Source: Acidobacteriota bacterium
Lineage (GTDB): Bacteria > Acidobacteriota > Vicinamibacteria > Vicinamibacterales > UBA8438
Reading direction: 5' to 3'
Assembly: GCA_009861545.1 (NCBI GenBank)
Contig: VXME01000050.1
Span: 2,329-60,178 of the forward strand
Length of the DNA stretch: 57,850 nt
The position numbers were made by a program, and so were the translations under genes. This document shows, in pieces, positions 16,519 through 24,641 of the stretch (position 1 is its first letter; every line of letters begins with the position of its first letter). The notes beneath the pieces are model-generated. The model was given only the letters and a program-made list of their open reading frames with translations. It was not told the origin of the DNA and ran no database searches.

Positions 16519-17043
16519 ATGGGTTCATCAAGCTACAAGAGAATCGTTCACGTCGTCATCGGAGACGACCTTCTTTCAACAATCAAGGGATCGCGTGATC
16601 CCGACTTCATGTCCGTCGATCAGGTGCCGACAAGCACCTTTCGGTTCAGATTCAAGATCGAAAAACAAGGGCATGACGACTCCACCGGGAGCGACTTCGA
16701 CTGGTGGTTCCGCAAGCTCATTGAGGCGTCGGAAGCGGCGCGAGAGAGCGGACAATCGCAGGTGGTTTCAGTGGTGGAGGACGTCTACAACACAGGAACC
16801 TACTACCAGAACAAGTGGTCCGGGATGCTCGCAACGGGAGTTAACGACTCTCCGTGCCGGCATAGAGACAACGAAATCCTGTTTCAGTTCGAACTGAAGG
16901 TAGCTTCCTTCACCCGCACGTTCATTAGAGAAGAACACATGCCACGCGAAGGGCGATGGCTGGAACGGGCGCTGGACGACGAGTTTCAGGAAGGGTGGAA
17001 CCACCCGGAGTTTTCAGAGGGCGTTCGGTTCGATGAAACCTAG
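16519..17043 (+). CDS. Hypothetical protein, 174 residues
   Basis: A soluble protein from ATG 16519 with no recognised motif; alternating strands and helices (RIVHVVIGDDLL, FRFRFKIEKQG, FEWWF-like DFDWWFRKLIEA). The GGGGTCG preceding the ATG is a weak ribosome site. Lower GC than the transfer genes marks it as cargo. Confidence 0.5.
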   Translation: MGSSSYKRIVHVVIGDDLLSTIKGSRDPDFMSVDQVPTSTFRFRFKIEKQGHDDSTGSDFDWWFRKLIEASEAARESGQSQVVSVVEDVYNTGTYYQNKWSGMLATGVNDSPCRHRDNEILFQFELKVASFTRTFIREEHMPREGRWLERALDDEFQEGWNHPEFSEGVRFDET

Positions 17044-17060
17044 TTTACGCCCGCCGTAGG

Positions 17061-17321
17061 TCAATCCGTTGGCGCGTTCAACATGCCTCGGACGATTCCC
17101 TCCACTTCGGCCAGCCGCTCGACAACATCATCGAGCCTGCCATCAAGGTGTCCTATATCGGAGGCCAGCCCGCAATAGCCCGTCAGAGCCACCGTTCCGA
17201 TGGTGGCCAGAACTGTTAGGATTTGGCGCCACGTGACCGAAAAGTACAGGCTTCCGTCCGGGTGGATCGGTTCCTGTGGCGTCGCGAAACGCCGGCCACC
17301 TGGATCAAGACGCTCTCCCAT
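17061..17321 (-). CDS. Small membrane-anchored protein with coiled coil
   Basis: An 86-residue protein with one transmembrane helix (ILTVLATIGTVALTGYCGLA) and a heptad-like C-terminus (LDGRLDDVVERLAEVEGIV). It overlaps the upstream minus-strand gene by one base, so the two are probably made together. Small membrane partners are common effectors in defence pairs, but no family is recognised. Confidence 0.5.
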   Translation of the reverse strand: MGERLDPGGRRFATPQEPIHPDGSLYFSVTWRQILTVLATIGTVALTGYCGLASDIGHLDGRLDDVVERLAEVEGIVRGMLNAPTD

Positions 17322-17581
17322 TACAGCTTAGCTTTCAGAGCTTCCAGCTTCTCTACCAGCGCGTTATCGCCGAATCCAGAGTAGTAGTTGGCGGTCACCA
17401 CGGCGCCTCGAACGGAGTTTTCTTTATCCATGCCAAGCCAGTCCGAGAAATCCTTAGCGGAGGTGTGATCGCTGTAGGTAAACCACGCACCGGGCGCGAT
17501 CTCAGCACGATTCGAGGCATCGATCTGGCGCTCGACCCGCTCTGTATATTCAGTCGGAACGACGACGACGTACAGGGGCAC
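17321..17581 (-). CDS. Small hypothetical protein, operon partner of the membrane protein
   Basis: An 86-residue soluble protein with an initial strand (MPLYVVVVPTEYTERVERQI) and a compact alpha/beta look. It is immediately upstream of the small membrane protein. Function unknown; a sensor/effector or toxin/antitoxin pair is possible but unsupported by motifs. Confidence 0.5.
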   Translation of the reverse strand: MPLYVVVVPTEYTERVERQIDASNRAEIAPGAWFTYSDHTSAKDFSDWLGMDKENSVRGAVVTANYYSGFGDNALVEKLEALKAKL

Positions 17582-17735
17582 AATGCTTCGACCCTATACG
17601 ACTTGACGGAGCGTGTCCAGCGCGACGCGATCCCCAAAATACACTCGTAGCGCCGGGGCATATACGCGACGACAGGGGACGCGCAACGACCCCAACGGTG
17701 GCGATCCACAGTGGTGGAGGATCGCCCGCCTACCC

Positions 17736-17891
17736 TCAATCACCCGCCTGAAAAGGCGGCGCCACTGCTGATCCGAGCTGCCGAACCTCAAACCGCGTTT
17801 CGCGCATCTGGTTGATGACATCCACAACCTCGCTGCGCGTTGGAAATTGGTACTCCTGACCGGCGCCCCCGCGCACAATCACAGAATGCAT
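17736..17891 (-). CDS. Possible 51-residue protein
   Basis: A short frame from ATG 17891 (MHSVIVRGGAGQEYQF ... FQAGD) with ordinary-looking composition and a plausible fold start (strand, then helix SEVVDVINQMRETRFEV). It precedes the other two minus-strand small genes. No ribosome site is obvious, so this is tentative. Confidence 0.3.
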   Translation of the reverse strand: MHSVIVRGGAGQEYQFPTRSEVVDVINQMRETRFEVRQLGSAVAPPFQAGD

Positions 17892-18128
17892 CCGGATTGC
17901 CAGGGTGAACGGCTACATTCGCGAATCGGCCACGGGCCGGCCTCCCGTTCGTCGAAGCCGAATACCTCCCATCGTACCACGGAGCGCCGATGTGACCACA
18001 GGTGGCGTTCTGTGGACCGCAGGCGAGACCGGGAGCGGTTCGAGAACGGGGGGTGGAACGAGGGGATGGGCCGTCGGCAGAGCGTGTTACACCCTTACTT
18101 TACAGCACTTTACGGGGCCTAGAGGGCA
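17892..18128. other. Right end of element A, non-coding
   Basis: No gene seen. The last 45 bases contain ttacaccc, tttacagc and tttacggg in close succession, resembling the TTACRCC motifs of the conserved block, and may be recombinase arm sites. Confidence 0.4.
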
Positions 18129-18137
18129 GTTCGACAA
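18129..18137. repeat. Right attachment repeat of element A
   Basis: GTTCGACAA, identical to 7514-7522. The virB4 frame resumes in phase here (TTC GAC AAC CCG). Confidence 0.8.
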
Positions 18138-18771
18138 CCCGCCGGCCCCGCAGGCGGACCTGACGCTCTCCGACTGGCAGGTGATCGACCTGGCCGGCGC
18201 GGTCGAGCACGAGGACTGGTGCGAGGCGGCGCTTCTGTACCTGCTCGAGAGGCTGCGGACCGAGATCGAATCGCCGGCCGAGGCGACGCGCCTCAAGCTG
18301 ATGGTGGTCGACGAGGCGTGGCGGTACCTGCGCGATCCGGTGGTGCTGGGCCGGCTCACGGAGGCCGCGCGCACGTGGCGCAAGCGCAACGCGGCGCTGA
18401 TCCTGGCGACCCAGTCGGTGACGGACATCACGCAGACGCCGGGCGCGGCGGCGCTCCTCGAGTCGATGCCGACGCGGCTCTTCCTGGCGAATCCGGACTT
18501 CCCGGAGGCGGGGCAGGCCACCTTCCAGCTCGGCGACGACGAGCTGCGGACGGTGCGCGAGCTGGAACCCAAGCGGGAGCTGTACCTGCGGCGGCCCACG
18601 ACGGCGGCCGTGCTGCGCCTGGCGGTCGATCCGGAGAGCTACTGGCTCTATACGTCGTCGGCGGGCGAGGCGCAGCGGCGCGCGGAGATGGTGGCGCGCT
18701 ACGGGGTGGAGGGCGCAATTGTCCGCCTGGCGGCGGGACTGGATCACAAGCGGGCGGCGGTGCTCGGGTGA
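18138..18771 (+). pseudogene. virB4: VirB4 ATPase, 3' part
   Basis: It continues virB4 without a start of its own: PPAPQADLTLSDWQVIDLAG, then Walker B LKLMVVDEAW about 50 residues in, the TQSVTDI motif and the C-terminal TrbE region to the stop at 18771. Residues match what the 5' part lacks. Joined at the repeat, the two halves give a complete ATPase. An open frame continues upstream into element A, but that part is element DNA. Confidence 0.9.
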
Positions 18772-18785
18772 CGGAAGGGGGAGCG

Positions 18786-19733
18786 ATGAGGGGCGTGGGA
18801 CGAGTACTGGCCGCGGTCATGTGTTGCGGCCTGCTGGCGGCGGCGCCGGCCGCGTCCGGGCAGGGCATCCGGGCGGTGCCGCCGGGAGCGGCGGAGTCCG
18901 CGATCGAGGTCATGGCGCGGGTGCGGCACACGACGACGATCGTGCTGCCGCGCGGGGAGCGCATCGCCGACGTGGTGGCCGGGGACGCGGACTACTGGGA
19001 CGTGTCGGCCGCGGAGAACGTGGCGTACCTCAAGCCGCTGGAGGCGGGCGTCGCGTCGAACGTGACCCTGGTCGCCGAGAGCGGCCGGGTGTGGGCGCTG
19101 CTGGTGGCCGAGTCGTCCGCCGGGGAGCCGGACCTGGTGGTCTACGTCGAAGAGCCGGGACGCGCAGCGCAGGCGGAGGTAGTGCGTCATGCGCCCGCGT
19201 TCGTGGCGGGCGGCGAGCTGGCCGCGCACGAGGCCGAGGAGGCGGCGGCGCGGGCCGCGCTGCTGGCGATCGAGGAGGCGGCGGCCGAAGAGGTCGCGGC
19301 CATCCGGGCGGAGCACGACGCGGCGTGGACGCGTTGGCGCGACGAGTACCCCCGGCGGCTGCGCTTCCCCTACCGGCTCGACCCGGCGGCTCTCGGGCCG
19401 CCCTTCGAGGTCGAGGCGCTGTGGCACGACGGGCGCTTCACGTACCTGCGCTCGCGGGCCGAGGAGACGCCGGCGCTCTACGAGCTGCGGGAGGCGGACC
19501 GGCGCTTCGGCCGCACGGGGCTGGAGCCGAGCCTCGTGTCGTACGAGGTGTTCGACGACGGGCTGTACGTGGCGGACCACGTGCTCGGGCCGGGGCGCCT
19601 CCGGATCGGCGACTCCGAGACCGGGTGGACGGTGGGCCGGGAGGACCGGAAGTGGACGTGGAAGACGCGCACGGTGGTGGGCGGGATGTTCGCGGCGGTG
19701 GCGACGGTGCTGATCCAGGGGATGGCCCGATGA
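18786..19733 (+). CDS. virB9: VirB9/TrbG-like protein, copy 1
   Basis: A 315-residue exported protein: signal peptide (residues 1-25, AAAPAASGQ), then the VirB9/CagX N-terminal core (VRHTTTIVLPRGERIADVVA ... DYWDVS), a helical alanine-rich insert, and a C-terminal beta domain (LWHDGRFTYLRS). A C-terminal hydrophobic segment (TVVGGMFAAVATVLIQG) is unusual for VirB9. VirB9 forms the outer-membrane core complex with VirB7 and VirB10. A second, shorter copy follows with a 4-bp overlap. Confidence 0.8.
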   Translation: MRGVGRVLAAVMCCGLLAAAPAASGQGIRAVPPGAAESAIEVMARVRHTTTIVLPRGERIADVVAGDADYWDVSAAENVAYLKPLEAGVASNVTLVAESGRVWALLVAESSAGEPDLVVYVEEPGRAAQAEVVRHAPAFVAGGELAAHEAEEAAARAALLAIEEAAAEEVAAIRAEHDAAWTRWRDEYPRRLRFPYRLDPAALGPPFEVEALWHDGRFTYLRSRAEETPALYELREADRRFGRTGLEPSLVSYEVFDDGLYVADHVLGPGRLRIGDSETGWTVGREDRKWTWKTRTVVGGMFAAVATVLIQGMAR

Positions 19734-20542
19734 GGGCCTGGATCCTGGCGCTCGGGTGCGCCCTGCTGGCGGCGCCCGCCGCGGCGCAGGGGGTGCGCGC
19801 GGCCCCGGCGGGCGGCGACGAGCCGATCAGGGTAGCGGCGCGGGTGCGGCACGTGACCGCGGTCGTGCTTCCCGAGACGGCGGAGATCGTCGAGGTCGTC
19901 GTCGGCGACGCCGAGCAGTGGGACGTGTCGGCGGCGGCGCACCTGGCCTTCGTCCGGCCGCTCGCCGAGGGCGCCCGCTCGAACGCGGTTCTGCTGACGG
20001 CGGCCGGCCGGATCGTGCCGCTGGCGCTGGTCGAGAGCGCGGACGCCCCGGTGGACGCCGTCGTCCACGTGCAGCCCGCGGAGGCCGGGACGGCGGGCGC
20101 CGGCCCGGTGCTGGCGGCTTCCGAGGCGGTCGCGGCGGCGGCTCGGCGCGCGGCGGAGGCGTGGAAGGCGGTCGCGGCAGCGGAGGCGCAGGCGGCCGAG
20201 CGGGTCGAGGCGGCGCGGGCCGCCGCACGGGACAGGCTCGACGCGGACCGCGAGGCGTACGCCCGGCAGGCGCGGTTCGACTACCGCTGGTCCGCCGGAG
20301 CGGCCGGCTACCCGTGGCTGGTCGAGGGGATGTGGCACGACGGCCGGCGGACCTACCTGCGCACGCGCGCGGTCGCGCCCGTGCTCTACGAGCGGGTGGA
20401 CGGCGAGCTGGTCGAGGTGGCGGTCTCCGCTCCGGTCGACGGGGTGCTGCACGTTGCCGGGCGGGTGCTCGGGGCCGGCGCGCTGGAGGCCGGGGGGCGG
20501 CTGATCCCGTGGACGGCGGCGCCGAGAGAGGCGGGTCCGTGA
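19730..20542 (+). CDS. virB9: VirB9/TrbG-like protein, copy 2
   Basis: A 270-residue paralogue of the preceding protein: signal peptide ending AAPAAAQG, VRHVTAVVLPETAEIVEVVVG ... EQWDVSAA, an alanine-rich helical segment, and GMWHDGRRTYLRTRA. It lacks the C-terminal hydrophobic segment of copy 1. Tandem duplication suggests that two related subunits replace a single VirB9 ring component, or that one does the work of VirB7. Coupled by overlaps to copy 1 and virB10. Confidence 0.75.
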   Translation: MRAWILALGCALLAAPAAAQGVRAAPAGGDEPIRVAARVRHVTAVVLPETAEIVEVVVGDAEQWDVSAAAHLAFVRPLAEGARSNAVLLTAAGRIVPLALVESADAPVDAVVHVQPAEAGTAGAGPVLAASEAVAAAARRAAEAWKAVAAAEAQAAERVEAARAAARDRLDADREAYARQARFDYRWSAGAAGYPWLVEGMWHDGRRTYLRTRAVAPVLYERVDGELVEVAVSAPVDGVLHVAGRVLGAGALEAGGRLIPWTAAPREAGP

Positions 20543-21846
20543 TGGCGAAGTGGAAGCAGCTTCTCCAGCCCCCGGCCGGCGCGCTGCCGGGAAACCTGGT
20601 CACCAAGGCGGGCATCGGTGTCATCGCGGTGCTGCTCGTGGGCCTCGTGCTGAGCCAGTCGGGCGGCGGTCCGGAGACCGGGGAAGAGGCCGGCGTGGAA
20701 CCGCAGGTCACGGGACCGGGGGTGGTCGGGCAGCTGCGCTCGCGGCTGACGCAGCTCGGGGAGCAGCAGCTCACCGAGGAGGAGAACCGCGGCGACCCGC
20801 CGGGGGCGGATTCCCAGGGACTCTCGGCGCCGACGCTTCCACCCACGGGGGATCCGGAGGGATCGGGCGAGCTCGCGCCGTTGCCGACGGCGGGGGAGGT
20901 CGAGCTGCGCGAGCGGCTGCGGCTGGAGGCGATAGAGCGGCGGTCGCGGTCGTTGCGAGCGCCGGGCGTCGTGCAGACCTTCCGGGGCGAGCCGCGCGAC
21001 ATGGTCGCCGAGTTGCCGGATCCGGACGGCCGGGACGGAGGCCCGCCGCCAGCGGCGGTCCCGGCGAGCGCGCGCGGCGTGCCGCCGCCGCCCGATCCCG
21101 CGGCCGTCGCCGGCCGGATGGAGGACGCGACGGCGGCGCTGCTGTCGGGACTGGCGGGCGGCGATGCGGCCGGTCCGCCGACCGCGGAGCGGACGGTGCC
21201 CGGCGTGACCGGACCGCCCGTCGGGGAGACGCCGGACCCGGCCGCGGTGGCGGCGCCTGCGGACCCGGCCGGCTGGGAGCGGGTCTACGAGGGCTCGGTG
21301 CTGAGCGCCGTGCTGGTGACGCAGCTCGACGGCGACTTCGCCGGGCCGGTGCTCGCGCAGGTGGCGATCCCGTTCTACTCGGCCGACCGCCAGAGGGTCC
21401 TCGTGCCGCGCGGCGCGCGGCTGCTGGGCACGGCGGAGGCCGTCCGCCACCAGGACCAGAGCCGGCTCGCGGTCGGCTTCCACCGGCTCGTCTGGCCCGA
21501 CGGCCGCTGGGTGGATCTCGCCTTCCACGGCCTAGACGCCGTCGGCGAGAGCGCGCTTTCCGACCAGGTGGACCGGCACTACGCCTCGATGTTCGCGGCG
21601 GCCGGCGCCGTGGGACTCCTCGCGGGCCTCACGCTCCAGGGCTCGGACCCGTACGCCGGCGGGTCCGCCGGCTTCCGCGCCGCGGCCGGTCAGGGCCTCG
21701 GCCAGTCGGCGACGCAGATTCTCGGGCGGTTCCTCAACCGCTTCCCCACGGTCACCGTCCGCGCCGGCCACCGGCTGCGCGCGTGGGTGACTTCGGATTT
21801 CCTCGTGCCGCGGCCTCTGCCGCACCCGGAAAGGATGTACCGCTGA
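20542..21846 (+). CDS. virB10: VirB10/TrbI core-complex protein
   Basis: A 434-residue protein: cytoplasmic N-terminus, one transmembrane helix near residues 22-40 (AGIGVIAVLLVGLVL), a long proline-rich periplasmic linker, and the conserved TrbI domain from about residue 250 (VYEGSVLSAVLVTQLDGDFA ... VLVPRGARLLGTA ... HRLVWPDGRWVDL). VirB10 spans both membranes and gates substrate passage. The ATG at 20542 overlaps the virB9 stop. Confidence 0.9.
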   Translation: MAKWKQLLQPPAGALPGNLVTKAGIGVIAVLLVGLVLSQSGGGPETGEEAGVEPQVTGPGVVGQLRSRLTQLGEQQLTEEENRGDPPGADSQGLSAPTLPPTGDPEGSGELAPLPTAGEVELRERLRLEAIERRSRSLRAPGVVQTFRGEPRDMVAELPDPDGRDGGPPPAAVPASARGVPPPPDPAAVAGRMEDATAALLSGLAGGDAAGPPTAERTVPGVTGPPVGETPDPAAVAAPADPAGWERVYEGSVLSAVLVTQLDGDFAGPVLAQVAIPFYSADRQRVLVPRGARLLGTAEAVRHQDQSRLAVGFHRLVWPDGRWVDLAFHGLDAVGESALSDQVDRHYASMFAAAGAVGLLAGLTLQGSDPYAGGSAGFRAAAGQGLGQSATQILGRFLNRFPTVTVRAGHRLRAWVTSDFLVPRPLPHPERMYR

Positions 21847-22964
21847 TGACGAAGAAGAGATGGCGCTGGGCGATTGCCGGCCTGCTGGTGGCCGCGGCCC
21901 TGGCGGCGGCGACGCCGCGGCGCGCGCAGGCGTGCCTGTTCGGCTCCTGCGACGCGATCATCATCGCGAACCAGGTCACCCAGATCGCGCACATGGTGAC
22001 GCAGATCGGAAGGATGGTGGAGCAGCTTCAGTCGCTCGACGGGGTGCTGGACGTGACGACCGAGCTGGTCTCGTCGAACGACATCGGGATGGGCAACATC
22101 GGCCGCCTCCGCGAGGTGACCGACGCCGGCTGGCAGATCGGCCGCCACGGGATCGGGCTGTCGACGAGCACGAGCTCGGGCGGCGTGGGGGCGTTCCTGC
22201 AGCGCATCCCGGGCGTGACCGACGAGACGGGCTGGCTGGACGTGCTCGCCGCGCCGGGCCTGGGCGACCCGTCGGCGGCGACGGTCCTGCTCGCCGGCCG
22301 TCCCGCGACCGAGACTTCGGCGGCCGAGCCGAGCGCCTTCCGCACGTGGGCCGCGCCGGCCGGCCCGGCGTGGTCCGGCCCCGGCCGCGACGCCGCCCGC
22401 GAGGCGCTCGACATCCTGGGAGACGTCGCCGAAGGGACCGCGACGTGGCGCACCGTCTGGGACGACCTCGAGGCGGCGCTGCCGCCGAGCGTCACGGCGG
22501 CGGACCTGCAGGGCCTGCGGCTCGCGCGCCAGGTGGCCGACCGGATCGTGCGGGAGTGGGAGCGCGCCGAGGCGCGCGCGGCGGCGGAGCTGACGCACAC
22601 GCACGCGGTGGCCGAGGCGGCCTCGACGCTGGCCGTGCAGGTGGGCGAGTCCGCCGCGCATCTCACCGAGCTGCGGGGCGACGACCTGATGCGCACGCAG
22701 CGGGTCGACCAGGCGGCGCTCGCCAACGGCGTCACGCAGACCGAGCTGCTGGCCGCGCAGGCGCAGCTCCTGGCCTACGAGGCGGCGCGCGAGGCGCGCG
22801 AGCGCTACCAGGCCGAGCGGGCGCGGCGCGAGGCGACCGCTCGCTGGCAGGCGGGGGCGCGGCGGGCGGAGGCCGGGCAGGACGCCTTCCTCGCCGAGGT
22901 GGCGGCCGCCGCCGCGGACGCCATCGACAGCCACCGTTTCGTGCCGTCGCCGTCCGATTGGTAG
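21846..22964 (+). CDS. virB5: VirB5/TrbJ-like periplasmic protein
   Basis: A 372-residue protein with a cleavable signal (LLVAAALAAATPRRAQA), then a helical region beginning with the TrbJ-like IIIANQVTQIAHMVTQIGRM, and a long alanine/arginine-rich coiled C-terminus. VirB5/TrbJ proteins sit at the pilus tip and are poorly conserved, so the call rests on this start, on length and on position between virB10 and virB6. Confidence 0.7.
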   Translation: MTKKRWRWAIAGLLVAAALAAATPRRAQACLFGSCDAIIIANQVTQIAHMVTQIGRMVEQLQSLDGVLDVTTELVSSNDIGMGNIGRLREVTDAGWQIGRHGIGLSTSTSSGGVGAFLQRIPGVTDETGWLDVLAAPGLGDPSAATVLLAGRPATETSAAEPSAFRTWAAPAGPAWSGPGRDAAREALDILGDVAEGTATWRTVWDDLEAALPPSVTAADLQGLRLARQVADRIVREWERAEARAAAELTHTHAVAEAASTLAVQVGESAAHLTELRGDDLMRTQRVDQAALANGVTQTELLAAQAQLLAYEAAREARERYQAERARREATARWQAGARRAEAGQDAFLAEVAAAAADAIDSHRFVPSPSDW

Positions 22965-23003
22965 CGGCGGCCGGCAGTTTCCCACGGAAGGAGAAGGCGA
23001 GTC

Positions 23004-23985
23004 ATGACGCTCAACGAGCTGCTGCTGATGCTGCAGCAGGCCGGGATCCTGACGGGCCAGATCATGGCCGCGGTGGCGCCCGGCCGGGGCGACCGCGGGG
23101 ATGCAGCTCTGGCAGGGGCTGGCGCTCATCGTCGTGGTCTGGACCGGGGCGCAGATGGCGCTCTCGGGCGGCGGGATCAACATGGCCGCCGTCGTCCGGA
23201 TGGTCATCGGGCTTTCGATCCCGCTCGGCATGCTCCAGTTCTACACGGCGCCCCTGCCGGGCGCGGGCCGCAGCGTGCCCGAGCTGATCACCGGCATGGG
23301 CGAGTGGCTGCAGATGATGATCGTCGCCGACGCCGGCACGGCGATGATGGAGCAGCTCGCGCTTGCGGGCACCGCCTTCCGGGAGCTGCTCGCCGGCGAC
23401 GGGGTCTTCGGGGGGATGGCGTCCCTCGGCTGGAGCGTCGTGACGGATCTGCCGGCCGTGCTCGACGCGGCGTTCGACCTGGCCGTCACCGTGGCGCTGA
23501 TGATGCTGCTGGCGGTGGGCCTGGTCACGGTCTTCGCCATCGGGCAGGCGCAGGTCATGTGGGCGCAGCTCGCGCTGTCGCTCGCGCTCGTGCTCGGCCC
23601 GATCTTCATCCCCTGGCTGCTGGTGCCGCAGCTCTCCTTCCTCTTCTGGGGGTGGCTGCGGACCGTGCTCGTCTACTCGCTGTACGGCGCGGTGGCCGCC
23701 GCCGTCTTCCGGGTCATCACCGAGCTGGGCGTGTTCGTTGTCCAGGGCTGGACGGGCGACATGGCGGCCGGCGTCGAGTGGGCGGGGCCGGACGGAATCA
23801 TGACGGCGTGGCTGCGGTCGCTCGTGACCATCCCCTACATCGTGGCGGCGGGTCTGGCGACGGGCAAGGTCGGCGAGCTGACGCAGATGCTGATCTCGGG
23901 CGGCGGCAACGTCGGCTCCGGCGCCTCGGGGCGGGCGATGCAGACGGCGGCCGTGGCGCGGGTCGCGGTGACGGGAGGGGCGTAG
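23004..23985 (+). pseudogene. virB6: VirB6/TrbL inner-membrane channel protein, frameshift at about 23075
   Basis: AAGGAGAAGGCGAGTC precedes ATG 23004, which begins MTLNELLLMLQQAGILTGQI. The frame then changes near 23070-23080; the +1 frame reads PAGATAGMQLWQGLALIVVV and continues to 23985 with at least five transmembrane helices and the TrbL-type FAIGQAQVMWAQLALSLALV. The full product would be about 327 residues. A one-base indel in gtggcgcccgg explains it, either an assembly error or a real mutation. Translation from ATG 23101 would give a shortened but largely intact protein. Confidence 0.75.
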
Positions 23986-23987
23986 AG

Positions 23988-24641
23988 ATGGCGGCGCGGG
24001 AGTTCGCGGAGATATGGGGGGAGCAGATGCACGCGGCGCGGCATCTGCGCCTGGTGACCGGCGCGCTGTCGCTCGTGATCCTGATTCTCGGGATTGCGCT
24101 CGTGCGCCTGGCCTGGGCGCCGCAGCCGAAGCCGCTCGTCGTGCGGGTCGACGAGGTGGGACGGGCAGAGGCGGTGGCCTACGAGGCGATGGAGGCGCAG
24201 GCCGACCCGCTGGACGCGACCACCGGGTTCTTCCTGCACCGCTTCGTCGTCGACCACTACTCGCGGCGGCAGGGCACGGTGCGCGAGTACTGGGAGCGGT
24301 CGCTCTGGTTCCTGACGCCGGAGGTGGCCAACGCGGCCTACGCGGAGCAGGCGGAGGACGTGGCGGCCACCGCGGTCGGGCTGCGCGACGAGGAGCTGCA
24401 CGTCGAGGATGTGGCCGTGCGCATCCTGCCGCAGCCGGCGGAGCCGCACGGCGCGGCGGCGACCTTCGACCTGGTGCGCATGCGCGGCGGCGAGGAGCTG
24501 GCCCGCGAGTCCTGGTCGGTCTCGATGCGCTTCTCGTTCCTGCCGCAGATCCCGGCCGAGCTGGTCGTCCGCAACCCGATGGGGATCGTGATCTCGTTCC
24601 TCCAGGGCGACCGGATAGTGACGAGCGGGGAGAACCGGTGA
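23988..24641 (+). CDS. virB8: VirB8/TrbF assembly protein
   Basis: A 217-residue bitopic protein: short cytoplasmic N-terminus, one transmembrane helix (LRLVTGALSLVILILGIALV), and a periplasmic VirB8 fold with RFVVDHYSRRQGTVREYWE and a conserved FSFLPQIPAELVVRNPMGI end. VirB8 nucleates the secretion channel. It follows virB6 by 2 bp and overlaps the next start (GTGA). Confidence 0.85.
   Translation: MAAREFAEIWGEQMHAARHLRLVTGALSLVILILGIALVRLAWAPQPKPLVVRVDEVGRAEAVAYEAMEAQADPLDATTGFFLHRFVVDHYSRRQGTVREYWERSLWFLTPEVANAAYAEQAEDVAATAVGLRDEELHVEDVAVRILPQPAEPHGAAATFDLVRMRGGEELARESWSVSMRFSFLPQIPAELVVRNPMGIVISFLQGDRIVTSGENR

Larger units (their letters stand above)
7523..18137. mobile_element. Element A: integrative element nested in virB4, defence cargo
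   Basis: About 10.6 kb bounded by a 9-bp direct repeat inside virB4. It holds, in order, a palindromic arm-like site, an integrase promoter, integrase, partner gene, conserved non-coding block with a three-way junction, a NYN nuclease, a NACHT ATPase, a restriction endonuclease with its methyltransferase, and small unknown genes. Its left 2.6 kb matches element B in order and sequence. Cargo GC and codon use look lower than in the flanking transfer genes, in line with separate ancestry. Confidence 0.88.
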
